DNA from: Rhizobium oryzihabitans
GTDB lineage: Bacteria; Pseudomonadota; Alphaproteobacteria; Rhizobiales; Rhizobiaceae
Length of the DNA: 64,000 bases
Assembly (NCBI RefSeq): GCF_010669145.1
Contig: NZ_CP048632.1
Location: forward strand, 682,001-746,000
Reading direction: 5' to 3'
The notes beneath the pieces are model-generated. The model had not been told where the DNA came from. It saw only the letters and a list, made by a program, of their open reading frames with translations, and ran no database searches. This document shows, in pieces, positions 21,779-32,686 of the stretch (position 1 is its first letter; every line of letters begins with the position of its first letter). The translations under genes were made by a program, and so were the position numbers.

Positions 21779-21878
21779 GCCGCAGAGAAGCCTTAAAACG
21801 CGTAACCTTTGAGTCTCGAGATTAAGGCTGATTGTTTAACTATCCGTTGACCTTAAATTGTCTTTGGCGAATAGGCGC

Positions 21879-21903
21879 AAAAAAGCCCGCCGGAGGGCGG
21901 GCT
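21879..21903 (-). terminator. Intrinsic terminator downstream of eno
   Basis: Read on the minus strand: GCCCGCC, loop CTCC, GGCGGGC, then TTTTTTG. The perfect GC-rich stem with a run of six T marks the end of the eno transcript, beyond the repeat element. Confidence 0.85.
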
Positions 21904-21933
21904 AAGAATGGCAGCGACGTCAAAAGAACCCTC

Positions 21934-22045
21934 GTCATGCCGGACTTGATCCGGCATCCAGCCACAGCGCGTCTGCGCTGTGGGGAGAGTCTTTCGCGAT
22001 CAAGGACTTGATCGCGCTGGACCCCGGATCAAGTCCGGGGTGACG
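21934..22045. repeat. RIME-like palindromic repeat, copy 1
   Basis: About 112 bases made of four palindromes in a row: TGCCGGACTTGATCCGGCA, CACAGCGCGTCTGCGCTGTG, CGCGATCAAGGACTTGATCGCG-type arms, and CCCCGGATCAAGTCCGGGG. The ends are GTCA...TGAC. Its reverse complement is about 90 percent identical to 48850-48964, the same element in opposite orientation. The architecture matches the Rhizobium intergenic mosaic elements described from rhizobia. Confidence 0.9.
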
Positions 22046-22121
22046 GAATGCGGATGCTACCGCTCGCCCCTGAATGAGCCCGCCAAGGCGGCGGGCCGCA
22101 TCACAACCAATACTGCCGGAA

Positions 22122-23459
<1,338 letters not shown>

Positions 23460-23543
23460 TTACAATGACGGCGGACGGCGGAAACGGCCCGCCCGCCATT
23501 AAAATCGATTGGCTCAAACGGCGCTCACCGCAGCGGCCAGCCC

Positions 23544-24389
23544 TCAGCCTTTCGTGATGGCGTCGAAAGCCAGAAGCTTTTCGAGCAGTTTCGGCATGTC
23601 CTTCAGGTGAACCATGTTGGGGCCGTCGGACGGTGCATTGTCCGGGTCCTCATGGGTCTCGATGAAGAGGCCAGCCACGCCCACCGCAACGGCCGCCCGC
23701 GCCAAAGTCTCGACGAATTCGCGCTGGCCGCCCGTGGAGCCGCCCTGCCCGCCCGGCTGCTGCACCGAATGGGTCGCGTCAAACACGACCGGCGCGCCAA
23801 GCGATGCCATGATCGGCAGCGAGCGCATGTCGGAAACCAGCGTGTTGTATCCGAAGGAAGCGCCGCGCTCGCACAGAAGCACATTCGGATTGCCGCTCTC
23901 ATTGAGCTTGGCAAGTACGTTCTTCATATCCCAGGGCGCCAGGAACTGGCCCTTCTTGACGTTGATGACACGGCCGGTCCTGGCGGCGGCGACGAGAAGA
24001 TCGGTCTGGCGGCTGAGAAAGGCCGGGATCTGCAGCACGTCCACCACTTCGGACACGATGGCGCATTGCTCTTCGGTGTGAATGTCGGTCAGGACCGGAA
24101 AGCCGAATTCCTTCTTGAGATCGGCGAAAACCTGTATCGCGCTGTCAAGGCCGATGCCGCGTTTGCCGGAAAGCGAGGTGCGGTTCGCCTTATCGAAAGA
24201 GGATTTGTAGACAAGCCCTATTCCCAGCTTGTCGCAAAGCTCCTTCAGGACACCGGCGATCATGAAGGCATGTTCCCGGCTTTCCATCTGGCAGGGGCCG
24301 GCAATCAGCGAAAACCGTTCGGCATTGGAGAAGGAAACCTTGCTGGCGCCATCGCCGGCTGTGACTTTGAGATTGTTCGTAACGCTCAT
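23544..24389 (-). CDS. kdsA: 3-deoxy-8-phosphooctulonate (KDO-8-P) synthase
   Basis: Condenses arabinose-5-phosphate with phosphoenolpyruvate, the first committed step to KDO of lipopolysaccharide core (281 residues). Family blocks are [67 protein letters not shown] and [17 protein letters not shown]. The gene start overlaps the stop of the upstream glyoxalase-fold gene in ATGATGA, so the initiating ATG may be 24392 or 24389. Translational coupling between the two is likely. Confidence 0.97.
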   Translation of the reverse strand: MSVTNNLKVTAGDGASKVSFSNAERFSLIAGPCQMESREHAFMIAGVLKELCDKLGIGLVYKSSFDKANRTSLSGKRGIGLDSAIQVFADLKKEFGFPVLTDIHTEEQCAIVSEVVDVLQIPAFLSRQTDLLVAAARTGRVINVKKGQFLAPWDMKNVLAKLNESGNPNVLLCERGASFGYNTLVSDMRSLPIMASLGAPVVFDATHSVQQPGGQGGSTGGQREFVETLARAAVAVGVAGLFIETHEDPDNAPSDGPNMVHLKDMPKLLEKLLAFDAITKG

Positions 24390-25270
24390 CATTTTTCCTC
24401 GAAGGCGAATGTTACGCCCTGACCGGGTGCTGCAGGCACCACCAGGCGGCCGCCCGCTTTTGCGCAGGACACGCCATTAGCAGCAAGCACCGCTTCTGTC
24501 ACGGCAAGATCGTGTGACAGAAAGACGATGCCCGCGCCGCGCAATCCGCCGTCGCTCCAATCCGAAGCACTCACGGCATGCCCGCCGAAAGCCGGTTTCC
24601 CGGTCAATCTGATGCGCGCATTGCCGGTCACGAAAACCATATCACCATCCGGAGATATCGTGCCTTCACAGCCAAACACCGTTTCGATCAGGCGCGCCGC
24701 CTTTGCATCGCCGCCGGAAAACAGGACTATTTCGCTGAGGCCAGAGACCCCGTTGGCATGACGCTCCAGCGCAGTGCGGTCGCCCGGCAGGGCCTGTAGC
24801 CGCTGGCAACTGAACAAAAAGAAATCCTCAGCCGATCCGCTCGCCGCAAAAGCAAGCCGAAACGCCGCCTCACCCTGCGAACCGTCCGGCATCCGGAGAG
24901 GCCGCGAAAACTCGAAGACATCGCCTGCCGAGAGGCCGGAGATCGCAAACCTGTCATGATCGCCAAAGGCATCATCGGTTCGGGCCACGAGCGCCGAAAA
25001 ACCCTCCTGTCTATCACGCTGCCGGAAGGCCTGATCCCTGCCGGTGAACACATCCCCCTTCTCCACCGAGGCATTATATTTAGCCGGATTAGCAATCGCG
25101 AGCGGTTCCAGATAGGTTCCGTCAGCGAAAAAAACACAGGCGTTCAGCGTGCCGAAGGGATGAAGAGCCTCCGGTGCAACCGTGAAACCGAGAGCGCCAA
25201 GGCGCTTTTCAGCGATTCCGAGAGCCTGCACGGGCAGAACGAGATGATCGACGCTTGCGGGTTTCGTCAT
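24389..25270 (-). CDS. VOC-family (glyoxalase-like domain) protein
   Basis: 293 residues with two vicinal-oxygen-chelate halves: the first begins [23 protein letters not shown] (about 7-30), the second around [24 protein letters not shown] (about 175-200). It fits the Glyoxalase_3-type domain seen in many proteobacteria; the substrate is unknown. The ATG at 25270 follows AGGAAAAAAATA and is preferred over 25384, which would add a spurious hydrophobic leader and run close to the SOS box. It is divergent from lexA and overlaps kdsA, linking a lexA-adjacent promoter to KDO synthesis. Confidence 0.8.
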   Translation of the reverse strand: MTKPASVDHLVLPVQALGIAEKRLGALGFTVAPEALHPFGTLNACVFFADGTYLEPLAIANPAKYNASVEKGDVFTGRDQAFRQRDRQEGFSALVARTDDAFGDHDRFAISGLSAGDVFEFSRPLRMPDGSQGEAAFRLAFAASGSAEDFFLFSCQRLQALPGDRTALERHANGVSGLSEIVLFSGGDAKAARLIETVFGCEGTISPDGDMVFVTGNARIRLTGKPAFGGHAVSASDWSDGGLRGAGIVFLSHDLAVTEAVLAANGVSCAKAGGRLVVPAAPGQGVTFAFEEK

Positions 25271-25403
25271 TATTTTTTTCCTGCTGGCGGCGTGGCCAGT
25301 CCCAGGCTGCAACGGTTCGGACCGAAGAAAAGCACAAATGCAGGCAATGAGGCAAATCATCAAAACAACAGATAGCTGCTTCACGAAATTTTAGGGGATT
25401 GCA

Positions 25404-25418
25404 GAACACATATGGAAC
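25404..25418. promoter_or_regulatory. SOS box (LexA operator), with a weaker neighbour
   Basis: GAACACATATGGAAC is an exact GAAC-N7-GAAC, the alphaproteobacterial LexA site, located 64 bases before lexA and 134 bases before the divergent VOC gene. A second near-match, GTTC-N7-GTTT, lies at 25430-25444. Autoregulation of lexA is therefore expected. Confidence 0.9.
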
Positions 25419-25481
25419 ATATAGTGTTCGTTCTGTATTTGTTTCGCGACTTCCACTACGATTCTCAAGGGTGTTTTCCTC

Positions 25482-26203
25482 ATGCTCACGCGCAAACAGC
25501 AGGAATTGCTTCTCTTCATTCATGAACGAATGAAAGAGTCCGGCGTGCCGCCCTCCTTCGATGAAATGAAGGACGCACTCGATCTTGCCTCGAAATCCGG
25601 CATCCACCGGCTGATCACCGCCCTCGAAGAGCGCGGATTTATTCGCCGGCTACCCAATAGGGCGAGGGCGCTGGAAGTCATCAAGCTGCCTGAGGCCTAC
25701 ACGCCCGGAGCAAGGCCGCAGCGCGGCTTTTCGCCGAGCGTCATCGAAGGCAGTCTCGGCAAACCGAAGGCGCCGGAACCGGCCCCTGCCCCAAGGCGCC
25801 TGCCAATGATTTCGGCGGCGCTGTCACCGTGCCGGTCATGGGCCGCATCGCCGCCGGCGTGCCGATTTCCGCCATCCAGAACAACACCCATGATGTTGCC
25901 GTGCCGGTGGACATGCTGGGCACCGGCGAACATTACGCGCTTGAGGTCAAGGGCGATTCGATGATCGAGGCAGGCATTTTCGACGGCGATACCGTCATCA
26001 TCCGCAACGGCAACACCGCCAATCCGGGCGATATCGTCGTGGCGCTGGTGGATGACGAGGAAGCAACGCTGAAGCGCTTCCGCCGCAAGGGCGCATCCAT
26101 CGCGCTGGAGGCAGCAAACCCAGCCTATGAAACCCGCATCTTCGGACCGGACCGGGTTAAGATTCAGGGCAAGCTAGTTGGGCTGATCCGCCGCTATCAT
26201 TGA
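25482..26203 (+). pseudogene. lexA: LexA repressor, frame broken by a -1 shift between its two domains
   Basis: SOS repressor/protease. The N-terminal winged-helix domain is intact ([40 protein letters not shown]). The second domain is intact in the -1 frame: cleavage site in GRIAAGVP, catalytic Ser in [14 protein letters not shown] and Lys in [12 protein letters not shown]. The frame is lost at the CCCC run 25789-25792; the first frame then reads on as nonsense to 25964. Adding one C gives a 240-residue LexA through [14 protein letters not shown], the expected hinge. Taken literally, the cell would have a DNA-binding domain without dimerisation or self-cleavage. A sequencing error is the more likely explanation. 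Confidence 0.95.
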
Positions 26204-26644
26204 TCATAAGGGACCGGACATGGTTCAGTTTTCAGCAGGCGTCATCGGAAGGTGACGTCCGTTGCATAAGTGTGAAGGCTGGTCCGGAGCAGGCCATGAT
26301 TTTGCGGTAGGAAGCGATACTCTGCGACCTTCAGGATCGACGCCTTTTGGAAACTGATCCAATTTTCATACCGATATTTCCGTCTATATAGCGAAGCGAT
26401 GCATGTGCAGTTGACCGCGATCAGCGCCGGAACTTCTGCCAACGTTTTTGCAAGATTGAATTTTCGCCATCGCGTCACGTGATGAATTTCCGCCGTCTCC
26501 AAGCGGTGATATTGACGGGGTGCTGCCGTCCATGCCCGCGCCTTGCCATTCATCAATACGGCTTATGGGAGCCATGGATTATTTTCGATATTCCGTGGAC
26601 GTAAGGCAGGTGTAGAAATGCGCGTCATGTCCGGGAGATACGCC
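26204..26644. other. 441-base gap between lexA and the GST gene; nothing firm in it
   Basis: It is more AT-rich than its neighbours, especially 26330-26480. A minus-strand open frame of 104 codons (26242-26556) exists but has no recognisable domain, no good ribosome site and a composition (many R, Y, W, H) unlike local genes. The rightmost 100 bases should hold the GST promoter, with a ribosome site GGGAG before 26645. It could be the remnant of a lost gene. Confidence 0.5.
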
Positions 26645-27322
26645 ATGTACGATCTTTATATAGCCAACAAGAACTATTCTTCCTGGTCGTTGCGACCGTG
26701 GGTGTTGATGCGCACGCTTGGTATCGCCTTCGATGAAAAACTGGTTCCGTTCGGTGAAGGCGTGTCCTTTGCCTCGTTTTCACCAACCGGCAAGGTTCCC
26801 TGCCTCGTCGATGAAGGCTTCACGGTATGGGAAACGCTTTCGATTGGGGAATATCTTGCCGAAAGACATCAGGGCGTCTGGGCAAGCGACAAGCAGGCAA
26901 GAGCCTGGTCGCGCTCGGCGGCCAGTGAGATGCATGCGGGCTTCTCCTCGCTGCGTAATCTCTATCCCATGTCGGTCGGCATAAGGGTAAAGCCGAAAGG
27001 TGGCGATGCCGGACTTGCGGCCGATATCAAACGCATCGATGCGCTCTGGAGCGAAGGCCTTGCGAAATTTGGCGGACCATATCTTGCCGGCGCGAAATTC
27101 ACGGTGGTCGACGCCTTCTTCTGCCCAGTCGCATTCCGGTTCCAGACCTACGGCGCGGATCTTTCGCCCGCAGCGAAGAGCTATTACGAAAGGCTGCTCG
27201 CCCTGCCCGCCATGCGTGAGTGGTATGAGGCCGGTTTGAAAGAGACCTGGCGCGACACGGCGCATGAAGAGGAAATCGGCGAGATAGGCCAATTGACCGA
27301 GGATCTGCGCGCCAAGGCCTGA
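26645..27322 (+). CDS. Glutathione S-transferase family protein
   Basis: 225 residues. The N-terminal thioredoxin fold starts MYDLYIANKNYSSWSLRPWV, with a Ser in the glutathione-activating position region (NYSSWS) and the cis-Pro/Glu-Ser-type block GKVPCLVDEGFTVWETLSIGEYL. An all-helical C-terminal domain follows (ARAWSRSAASEMHAGFSSLR, FTVVDAFFCPVAFRFQTY). ATG at 26645 follows GGGAGATACGCC; longer in-frame starts would add residues without family resemblance. The substrate is unknown. It is convergent with comEC, 17 bases apart. Confidence 0.9.
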   Translation: MYDLYIANKNYSSWSLRPWVLMRTLGIAFDEKLVPFGEGVSFASFSPTGKVPCLVDEGFTVWETLSIGEYLAERHQGVWASDKQARAWSRSAASEMHAGFSSLRNLYPMSVGIRVKPKGGDAGLAADIKRIDALWSEGLAKFGGPYLAGAKFTVVDAFFCPVAFRFQTYGADLSPAAKSYYERLLALPAMREWYEAGLKETWRDTAHEEEIGEIGQLTEDLRAKA

Positions 27323-27339
27323 TGAACCAAGCTGGCGGC

Positions 27340-29716
27340 TCATTCTGACGTCGCCAGCAGCCTGTTGACGGCGTCCGGCACCTCGTGATCAAAACGGCCG
27401 CTTTTCCAGTCGTAATAACGATGTTCGCTCCACGGCCTGTCCGTTCCGGAGATTGCGGCGCGCAGCCGCCCCACCACCCCTGCCTGGTCCATATTGGCAA
27501 AGTCTATTTCCACCGAGCCGATACGTCGCAGTATGTTGCGATTGAGCAGGAGAGCGCCGGAACGGCACTGTGAGAAAGAGGTTCTGCGGGAAACAACAAC
27601 GATATCGGCGATATCGCAGGCCGTTCCGGCAAAGCGGCCGTCTTCCAGAACGATGATCCACTCGCCGCTGCCGGCGCGCGCTGCGCACCATACGCCTTTC
27701 CTGCAGGTAAAAACGCCAGTCTCGGCATCTCTCAGTGCAGCGGTCATCTCCCTTGTCACCGCCGCGATCTCTTTAGGCGTCAGCTTCGTTTTGGGGCCCG
27801 AGACGGCATTGCTCACGGTTGCCTCCGCCGCCAGAATCACCGGTGGCACGGGTTTTTCCGGCAGCAGCAGCGCTCTCTGCCACTGGCCATAAACAAAGTC
27901 CGGTGGCCGCGCTTTGGTCGTGAAGACCTTGCCATCCTCCACCATCGCCACCAGCTCGCCGTCCTCGTGCACCAGAAGATCCGGTGGATCGCGGGAGGCT
28001 GTTGCCGCTGACAGGCCGAAAGCGAAAAGCAGAACCGGGATACCGAGAAGTGCCAGCCGGCTGCGCAACAAAGTCAGCAACAGGAAACCCACCGAGGCAA
28101 TACCGATGAACCAGCCATGCGGGCGACCCGTCGCCGCGCTGCCGCCCCACGACGCCACCTCATTGGCAACCTCGATGACGAGAGCCATGCCATACCCCAT
28201 TATCTTCAGGAACGGCGCATCGAGCCCGAAGGGCATCAGCAGCATGGCGAGAAGGCCGAATGGCATGACGATCAAAGACATGAGCGGCATGGCGGCCAGA
28301 TTGGCGAAAAGTCCATAGGTGGTGACACGGTGAAAATGTTCAGCCGAATAGATCGCCGTCGAAAGGCCGCCGATAAGGGACGTTGTGACAACACCGCCGA
28401 TGACCGCGCCCACCGTTCCCGCCACCTTCATCCATGCCGGTTTTCGCCCAATGAACAGCCGGTCGCGATCAATGCGCCAGCGGCTCCAGAAGGCATAGGC
28501 GGAAACAAGCGCAATGGTGGCCGCAAATGACATCTGGAAGCTCGGCCCATGATTTCCGATGGCGAAAAGATAAGAATGACCAGAGCGGAAAGAGCAACAT
28601 TTCTGAGGCTGAGTGACGGTTGGTCGAACAGAACCGCGATCAGCATCACCGACATCATCAGCCAGGCGCGTTCGGCCGAGACGGCAAAGCCGGAAATGAG
28701 ATAATAGGCGAGCGTCATCAGCAATGCTGCGAAGGCCGCGATCTTCTTGACGGGCCAGCGCTGCGCAAAGGCCGGAAACAGGCTGAAAGCCAGTCTCAGG
28801 CCAACGAAGAAAATGCCAGACGCCAGCGCCATGTTAAGCCCCGATATCGCAACGATATGGGCAAGGCCGGAGAGCCGCAGCGCCTCCATCGTCTCCGCCG
28901 ATATTGCCTGTCTCTCATCGGTGACGATGGAGGCGGCGAAGGCGCCGGCATCACCGCCGATGGTTAAGCGTATGCGCTCGGCAATCGCGCTGCGAAGTCC
29001 GTAAAGCCACATATCGGCCCGTTCGAGCCAGCCAGTTTCGGCCTTGATGTCACCCGTGAGTGACGGAAGCGTTTGCGGCGGTTTATAGAAGAAACCGGTC
29101 GCACCTACTCCTTTGAAATAGGAGGCGAAGGCGAAGTCGTTCAGTCCCGGCAAGGCCGGGCCGGATGGCGGCGAAAGGCGCACCTTGCCGCGAATGGTGG
29201 CGCCAAGTGCCGCCGGTTGCCCGCCGCCGCGTGAAAGCACCGAAATCGTCTGTGGCGGACGTGACAATGTCGGCGCTTCCGTCGCCGTCAGCCGAACCAC
29301 ATATCGCCAGTAGCCGCGCGCATCGACCTCCCGGCGCGCAACCGTACCGGTGATGGTGGTGGTGACGGGCGTGTCCAGCACCACCGTTCCCGCCCACCGG
29401 GTTTCAAAATCCGCCAGAAGCATGCCGAGCAAAACAAAAGCGAAAAGGCTGCAGGCCACCGACATGAAGCCGGTGGTATATCTGACGATGAGCGCCAGGC
29501 CTGCGACAAGCACAAAAGCGAAAGCCAGAACCAGCGACGACGGCGCGGCATCGAGAGAAAACCACAGGACAGCGCCACAGCCGATAAAGACGGGAATGAA
29601 AAGAAAATCGTGGCCGAAAGCGCGCTCTTCAGCCACCCATGCGGCTATTTTTTCCGTGACGGTATGTTTGAGATTTCGGGCAGGAACGATGGCGGGCGTA
29701 TCGTATATCGTGGCAT
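27340..29716 (-). pseudogene. comEC: ComEC/Rec2-family DNA uptake channel, split by one clear and one probable frameshift
   Basis: Polytopic inner-membrane protein homologous to the natural-transformation channel. The segment read from 29640 down to about 28546 carries DUF4131-like N-terminal helices, an OB-like region and the competence domain (GLAHIVAISGLNMALASG). Its frame is lost at 28544-28545 (GG on plus), just after IFSPSEIMG. One more base gives the expected GPSFQMSFAATIALV and joins the 3' frame (to 27340), which holds the remaining helices and C-terminal domain. At the 5' end, a second frame starts MPRYTIRPPSFLPEIS at 29716 and stops at the T6 run 29648-29653; one more base there joins it to IAAWVAEERAFGHDFLFIPV. 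Both repairs give 792 residues. Confidence 0.85.
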
Positions 29717-29985
29717 CGCTTGTCCGGCGAAGAGGAAACAGAATATCGCGCGTGCCGGGCAAGCTGCCCTGCAACGTTTCGGCATATCCGAAATGCTGTT
29801 TTTCCCCTTGACCAAGCAATCTGCGCCGCCCCTTGCCGCACTGGAAACAGGTTTGCAGGCAGGCGCGAGGGATTGCAATCCTTTCCTTTAACGGTGCGTT
29901 GACCGAGATTGAATTGCTATCGCCGGGAAAGCCCGGAGCAACCCGATTGCGTTTGCCGCAATGCACAATTTGACCTTCGGATAGC

Positions 29986-30014
29986 TTGGCATCTGCGCAA
30001 GGATCATATAGCTA
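29986..30014 (+). promoter_or_regulatory. Candidate sigma-70 promoter of gltA
   Basis: TTGGCA, 17 bases, TAGCTA, ending 65 bases before the gltA ATG. A CATATA overlapping the -10 region is an alternative. By eye only. Confidence 0.35.
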
Positions 30015-30079
30015 ATCGGTAGACGCTTAACCGCGGGGCGTGTCTCAACGCCCCACCCGCATGTTTTCGGAGGATCAGT

Positions 30080-31369
30080 ATGACGGAAAAAAGCGCTACA
30101 GTGACACTTGGCGAAAAACAGGTCGAACTCCCGGTCAGGGAAGGCACGATTGGACCAAGCGTCGTCGATATCGCCACGCTGTACAAGCACACGGGCTCTT
30201 TCACTTATGACCCGGGTTTCACGTCGACGGCCTCCTGCGAATCCAAGATCACCTATATCGATGGTGACGAGGGTGTTCTCCTGCATCGTGGCTTCCCCAT
30301 CGAGCAGCTCGCCGAACAGGGCGACTTCCTGGAAACCTGCTATCTGCTGCTTTACGGCGAATTGCCGACGGCTGCACAGAAGAAGGACTTCGACACCCGC
30401 GTTACGCGCCACACCATGGTGCATGAGCAGATGAGCCGCTTCTTCACCGGCTACCGTCGCGACGCGCATCCGATGGCCGTCATGTGCGGCACGGTCGGCG
30501 CTCTCTCGGCCTTCTATCACGACTCGACCGACATTACCGATCCGCACCAGCGCATGGTCGCTTCCCTGCGCATGATCGCGAAAATGCCGACGATCGCCGC
30601 CATGGCCTACAAGTACCATATTGGCCAGCCCTTCGTTTACCCGAAGAACGATCTCGATTACGCCTCCAACTTCCTGCACATGTGCTTTGCCGTGCCTTGC
30701 GAGGAATACAAGGTCGATCCGGTTCTGGCCCGCGCCATGGACCGCATCTTCATCCTGCATGCCGATCACGAGCAGAATGCGTCCACCTCCACGGTGCGTC
30801 TTGCAGGTTCGTCGGGTGCGAACCCCTTCGCCTGTATTGCAGCGGGCATCGCCTGCCTTTGGGGTCCCGCACATGGCGGCGCCAACGAAGCGGCGCTCAA
30901 CATGCTCAACGAAATCGGCACGGTTGATCGTATTCCCGAATACATCGCCCGCGCCAAGGACAAGAACGATCCGTTCCGCCTGATGGGCTTTGGCCACCGC
31001 GTCTACAAGAACTACGACCCGCGCGCCAAGATCATGCAGAAGACGATGTACGAAGTGCTGGAAGCCACCGGCAACTCCGACGATCCGATCATGCAGGTCG
31101 CGCTGGAACTGGAAAAGATCGCCCTTTCCGATCCTTATTTCGTCGAAAAGAAGCTTTACCCGAACGTCGACTTCTATTCGGGCATCACGCTGAAGGCGCT
31201 CGGCTTCCCCACGACCATGTTCACCGTGCTGTTTGCACTTGCACGCACCGTCGGCTGGATCGCGCAGTGGAACGAAATGATCGAAGACCCGCAGCAGCGC
31301 ATCGGTCGTCCGCGTCAGCTCTACACGGGCGCCGGCAAGCGCGATTACGTTCCGGTTTCCAAGCGTTAA
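30080..31369 (+). CDS. gltA: Citrate synthase
   Basis: First enzyme of the citric acid cycle (429 residues, the hexameric type II bacterial length). Motifs include [23 protein letters not shown] near residue 55-77, the first active-site His in [16 protein letters not shown], and the second His with the acidic residue region in [15 protein letters not shown]. The N-terminal beta domain typical of Gram-negative enzymes is present. The ribosome site GGAGGATCAGT precedes the ATG. A strong terminator follows immediately, so it is monocistronic. Confidence 0.98.
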   Translation: MTEKSATVTLGEKQVELPVREGTIGPSVVDIATLYKHTGSFTYDPGFTSTASCESKITYIDGDEGVLLHRGFPIEQLAEQGDFLETCYLLLYGELPTAAQKKDFDTRVTRHTMVHEQMSRFFTGYRRDAHPMAVMCGTVGALSAFYHDSTDITDPHQRMVASLRMIAKMPTIAAMAYKYHIGQPFVYPKNDLDYASNFLHMCFAVPCEEYKVDPVLARAMDRIFILHADHEQNASTSTVRLAGSSGANPFACIAAGIACLWGPAHGGANEAALNMLNEIGTVDRIPEYIARAKDKNDPFRLMGFGHRVYKNYDPRAKIMQKTMYEVLEATGNSDDPIMQVALELEKIALSDPYFVEKKLYPNVDFYSGITLKALGFPTTMFTVLFALARTVGWIAQWNEMIEDPQQRIGRPRQLYTGAGKRDYVPVSKR

Positions 31370-31390
31370 GCCGGGAAATAGTCCAATATC

Positions 31391-31426
31391 AAAAGGCCGG
31401 CGGGTTTTATCCGCCGGCCTTTTTTA
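31391..31426 (+). terminator. Intrinsic terminator of gltA, probably bidirectional
   Basis: A 13-bp stem (AAAAGGCCGGCGG / CCGCCGGCCTTTT) with a short loop and a T-run, 20 bases after the gltA stop. On the minus strand it also ends in TTTT, so it can stop lpxB transcripts coming the other way. Confidence 0.9.
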
Positions 31427-31504
31427 TTGGATACGACCATCGAGAAGAAGCAGCACCCTGCCCAGCCCGACGTCCAGTAGGAGCCAGACAAGATCGCTGC
31501 CGGC

Positions 31505-32686
31505 TCAGCCTTGCTGTCTGCGGCTGTTCAGAACATCGAGAAGGATAAGGGCGCCGGTTTCGCCCGGGGGCACATCGGTGCGCAGGCGTTCCTGTACCAG
31601 GGCATAACCCTCCAGCATCGCCCGACGCTCGGTGGTGTCGGATGAGAGCCGCTCGGCCCAGCGCAGCATCGACCCTGCCCGTACCACCTCATTGAAATAT
31701 TCCGGCACGACGACATAGTCGGCAATCAGGTTCGGAAGCGCGCCCGTCCAGGTTTTCACCCGCTTGCTCAGCATTGTGAAAATCCAGTCGGTCTTGTAAA
31801 CCGAGATGGTTGGCACGCCGGCGAGCGCGAGTTCGAGAATAACGGTGCCGGAGGCCGCAATCGCCGCGTCGGCAGCAGCGAAAGCATTCCATTTAAAAGC
31901 GGGATCAATGCCGATTTCTGGCCTGATTTCCTGCGGCCATGCCGCCGCCAGCTCGCGGATGCGCGCCTCCTGGCGCGGCACGGTGGGCAGCAGGAACCTC
32001 GTCGGGCCGTTGCGCTGGACATAGGCTTTTGCAGCCTCCTGAAACGGCTCCATCAGCCGCGTCGTTTCCGTGGAGCGCGACCCCGGCAGGAGAAGAATGG
32101 TTTTCGGTTCGCCATTGGCGGGAAGCGGCCGCTCCACCCGTCTCTGCCGCACGGAGAGCACATCGTGATCAACGCTCAGGCGATGGCCGACAAAGGTTGT
32201 TGGCGGGCCGCCGAGACGCCGCATCGCCTCCGGCTCGAAGGGTAGCAGGGCGAGAACGTGATCGACATAGGACAACATCGCGGTGGCGCGATATTCCTTC
32301 CACGCCCACACGCTCGGGCAGACATAATTGACGACCGGCAGATGCGGCAATTGTTTGCGGACTTTTTTCGCGACGCGATGGGTGAAATCCGGGCTGTCGA
32401 TAATCAGCAGGACATCCGGCCTTGCGGCAATGATTGCCTGCGCAGTCTGGTTGATCCGCGAAATGAGCTTCGGCAGTTTTTTGAGGACCTGCGTAAACCC
32501 CATGATGGAAAGCTCGGAATAATCAAACAGCGAGACCAGACCTTGCACTTCCAGCGCCTCGCCGCCGACGCCGATCAGCTCGATGGATCCATCACACCGG
32601 GCTTTCAGGGAACGGATCAGGTCCGCGCCCAGAAGGTCGCCGGAGACCTCGCCGGCTATGACCGCCACTTTCAACGTTGCCGTCAT
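31505..32686 (-). CDS. lpxB: Lipid-A-disaccharide synthase
   Basis: Glycosyltransferase family 19 enzyme that joins UDP-diacylglucosamine and lipid X (393 residues). It opens with VAVIAGEVSGDLLGADLI and contains PDVLLIIDSPDFTHRVAKK, YVCPSVWAWKEYRA, LLPGSRSTE and the C-terminal ASGTVILELALAGVPTISVYKT. It is the last gene of the lpxD-fabZ-lpxA-lpxI-lpxB run and overlaps the end of lpxI by four bases. Confidence 0.97.
   Translation of the reverse strand: MTATLKVAVIAGEVSGDLLGADLIRSLKARCDGSIELIGVGGEALEVQGLVSLFDYSELSIMGFTQVLKKLPKLISRINQTAQAIIAARPDVLLIIDSPDFTHRVAKKVRKQLPHLPVVNYVCPSVWAWKEYRATAMLSYVDHVLALLPFEPEAMRRLGGPPTTFVGHRLSVDHDVLSVRQRRVERPLPANGEPKTILLLPGSRSTETTRLMEPFQEAAKAYVQRNGPTRFLLPTVPRQEARIRELAAAWPQEIRPEIGIDPAFKWNAFAAADAAIAASGTVILELALAGVPTISVYKTDWIFTMLSKRVKTWTGALPNLIADYVVVPEYFNEVVRAGSMLRWAERLSSDTTERRAMLEGYALVQERLRTDVPPGETGALILLDVLNSRRQQG

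Larger units (their letters stand above)
21779..22121. other. Intergenic region ftsB-eno with terminator and repeat, no gene
   Basis: 343 bases without a credible gene. It holds the eno terminator at 21879-21903, a ~112-bp palindromic repeat at 21934-22045, and a third GC-rich hairpin (GCCCGCC/GGCGGGC) at about 22080-22098 just past the eno stop, which lacks a T-tract. The leftmost 100 bases should contain the ftsB promoter. Confidence 0.7.

Noticed and set aside
25780..25800. Programmed -1 ribosomal frameshifting in lexA
   Set aside because: The codons at the break (GCC CCA AGG) do not form an X-XXY-YYZ slippery site and LexA is not known to use frameshifting; a missing base explains it better.
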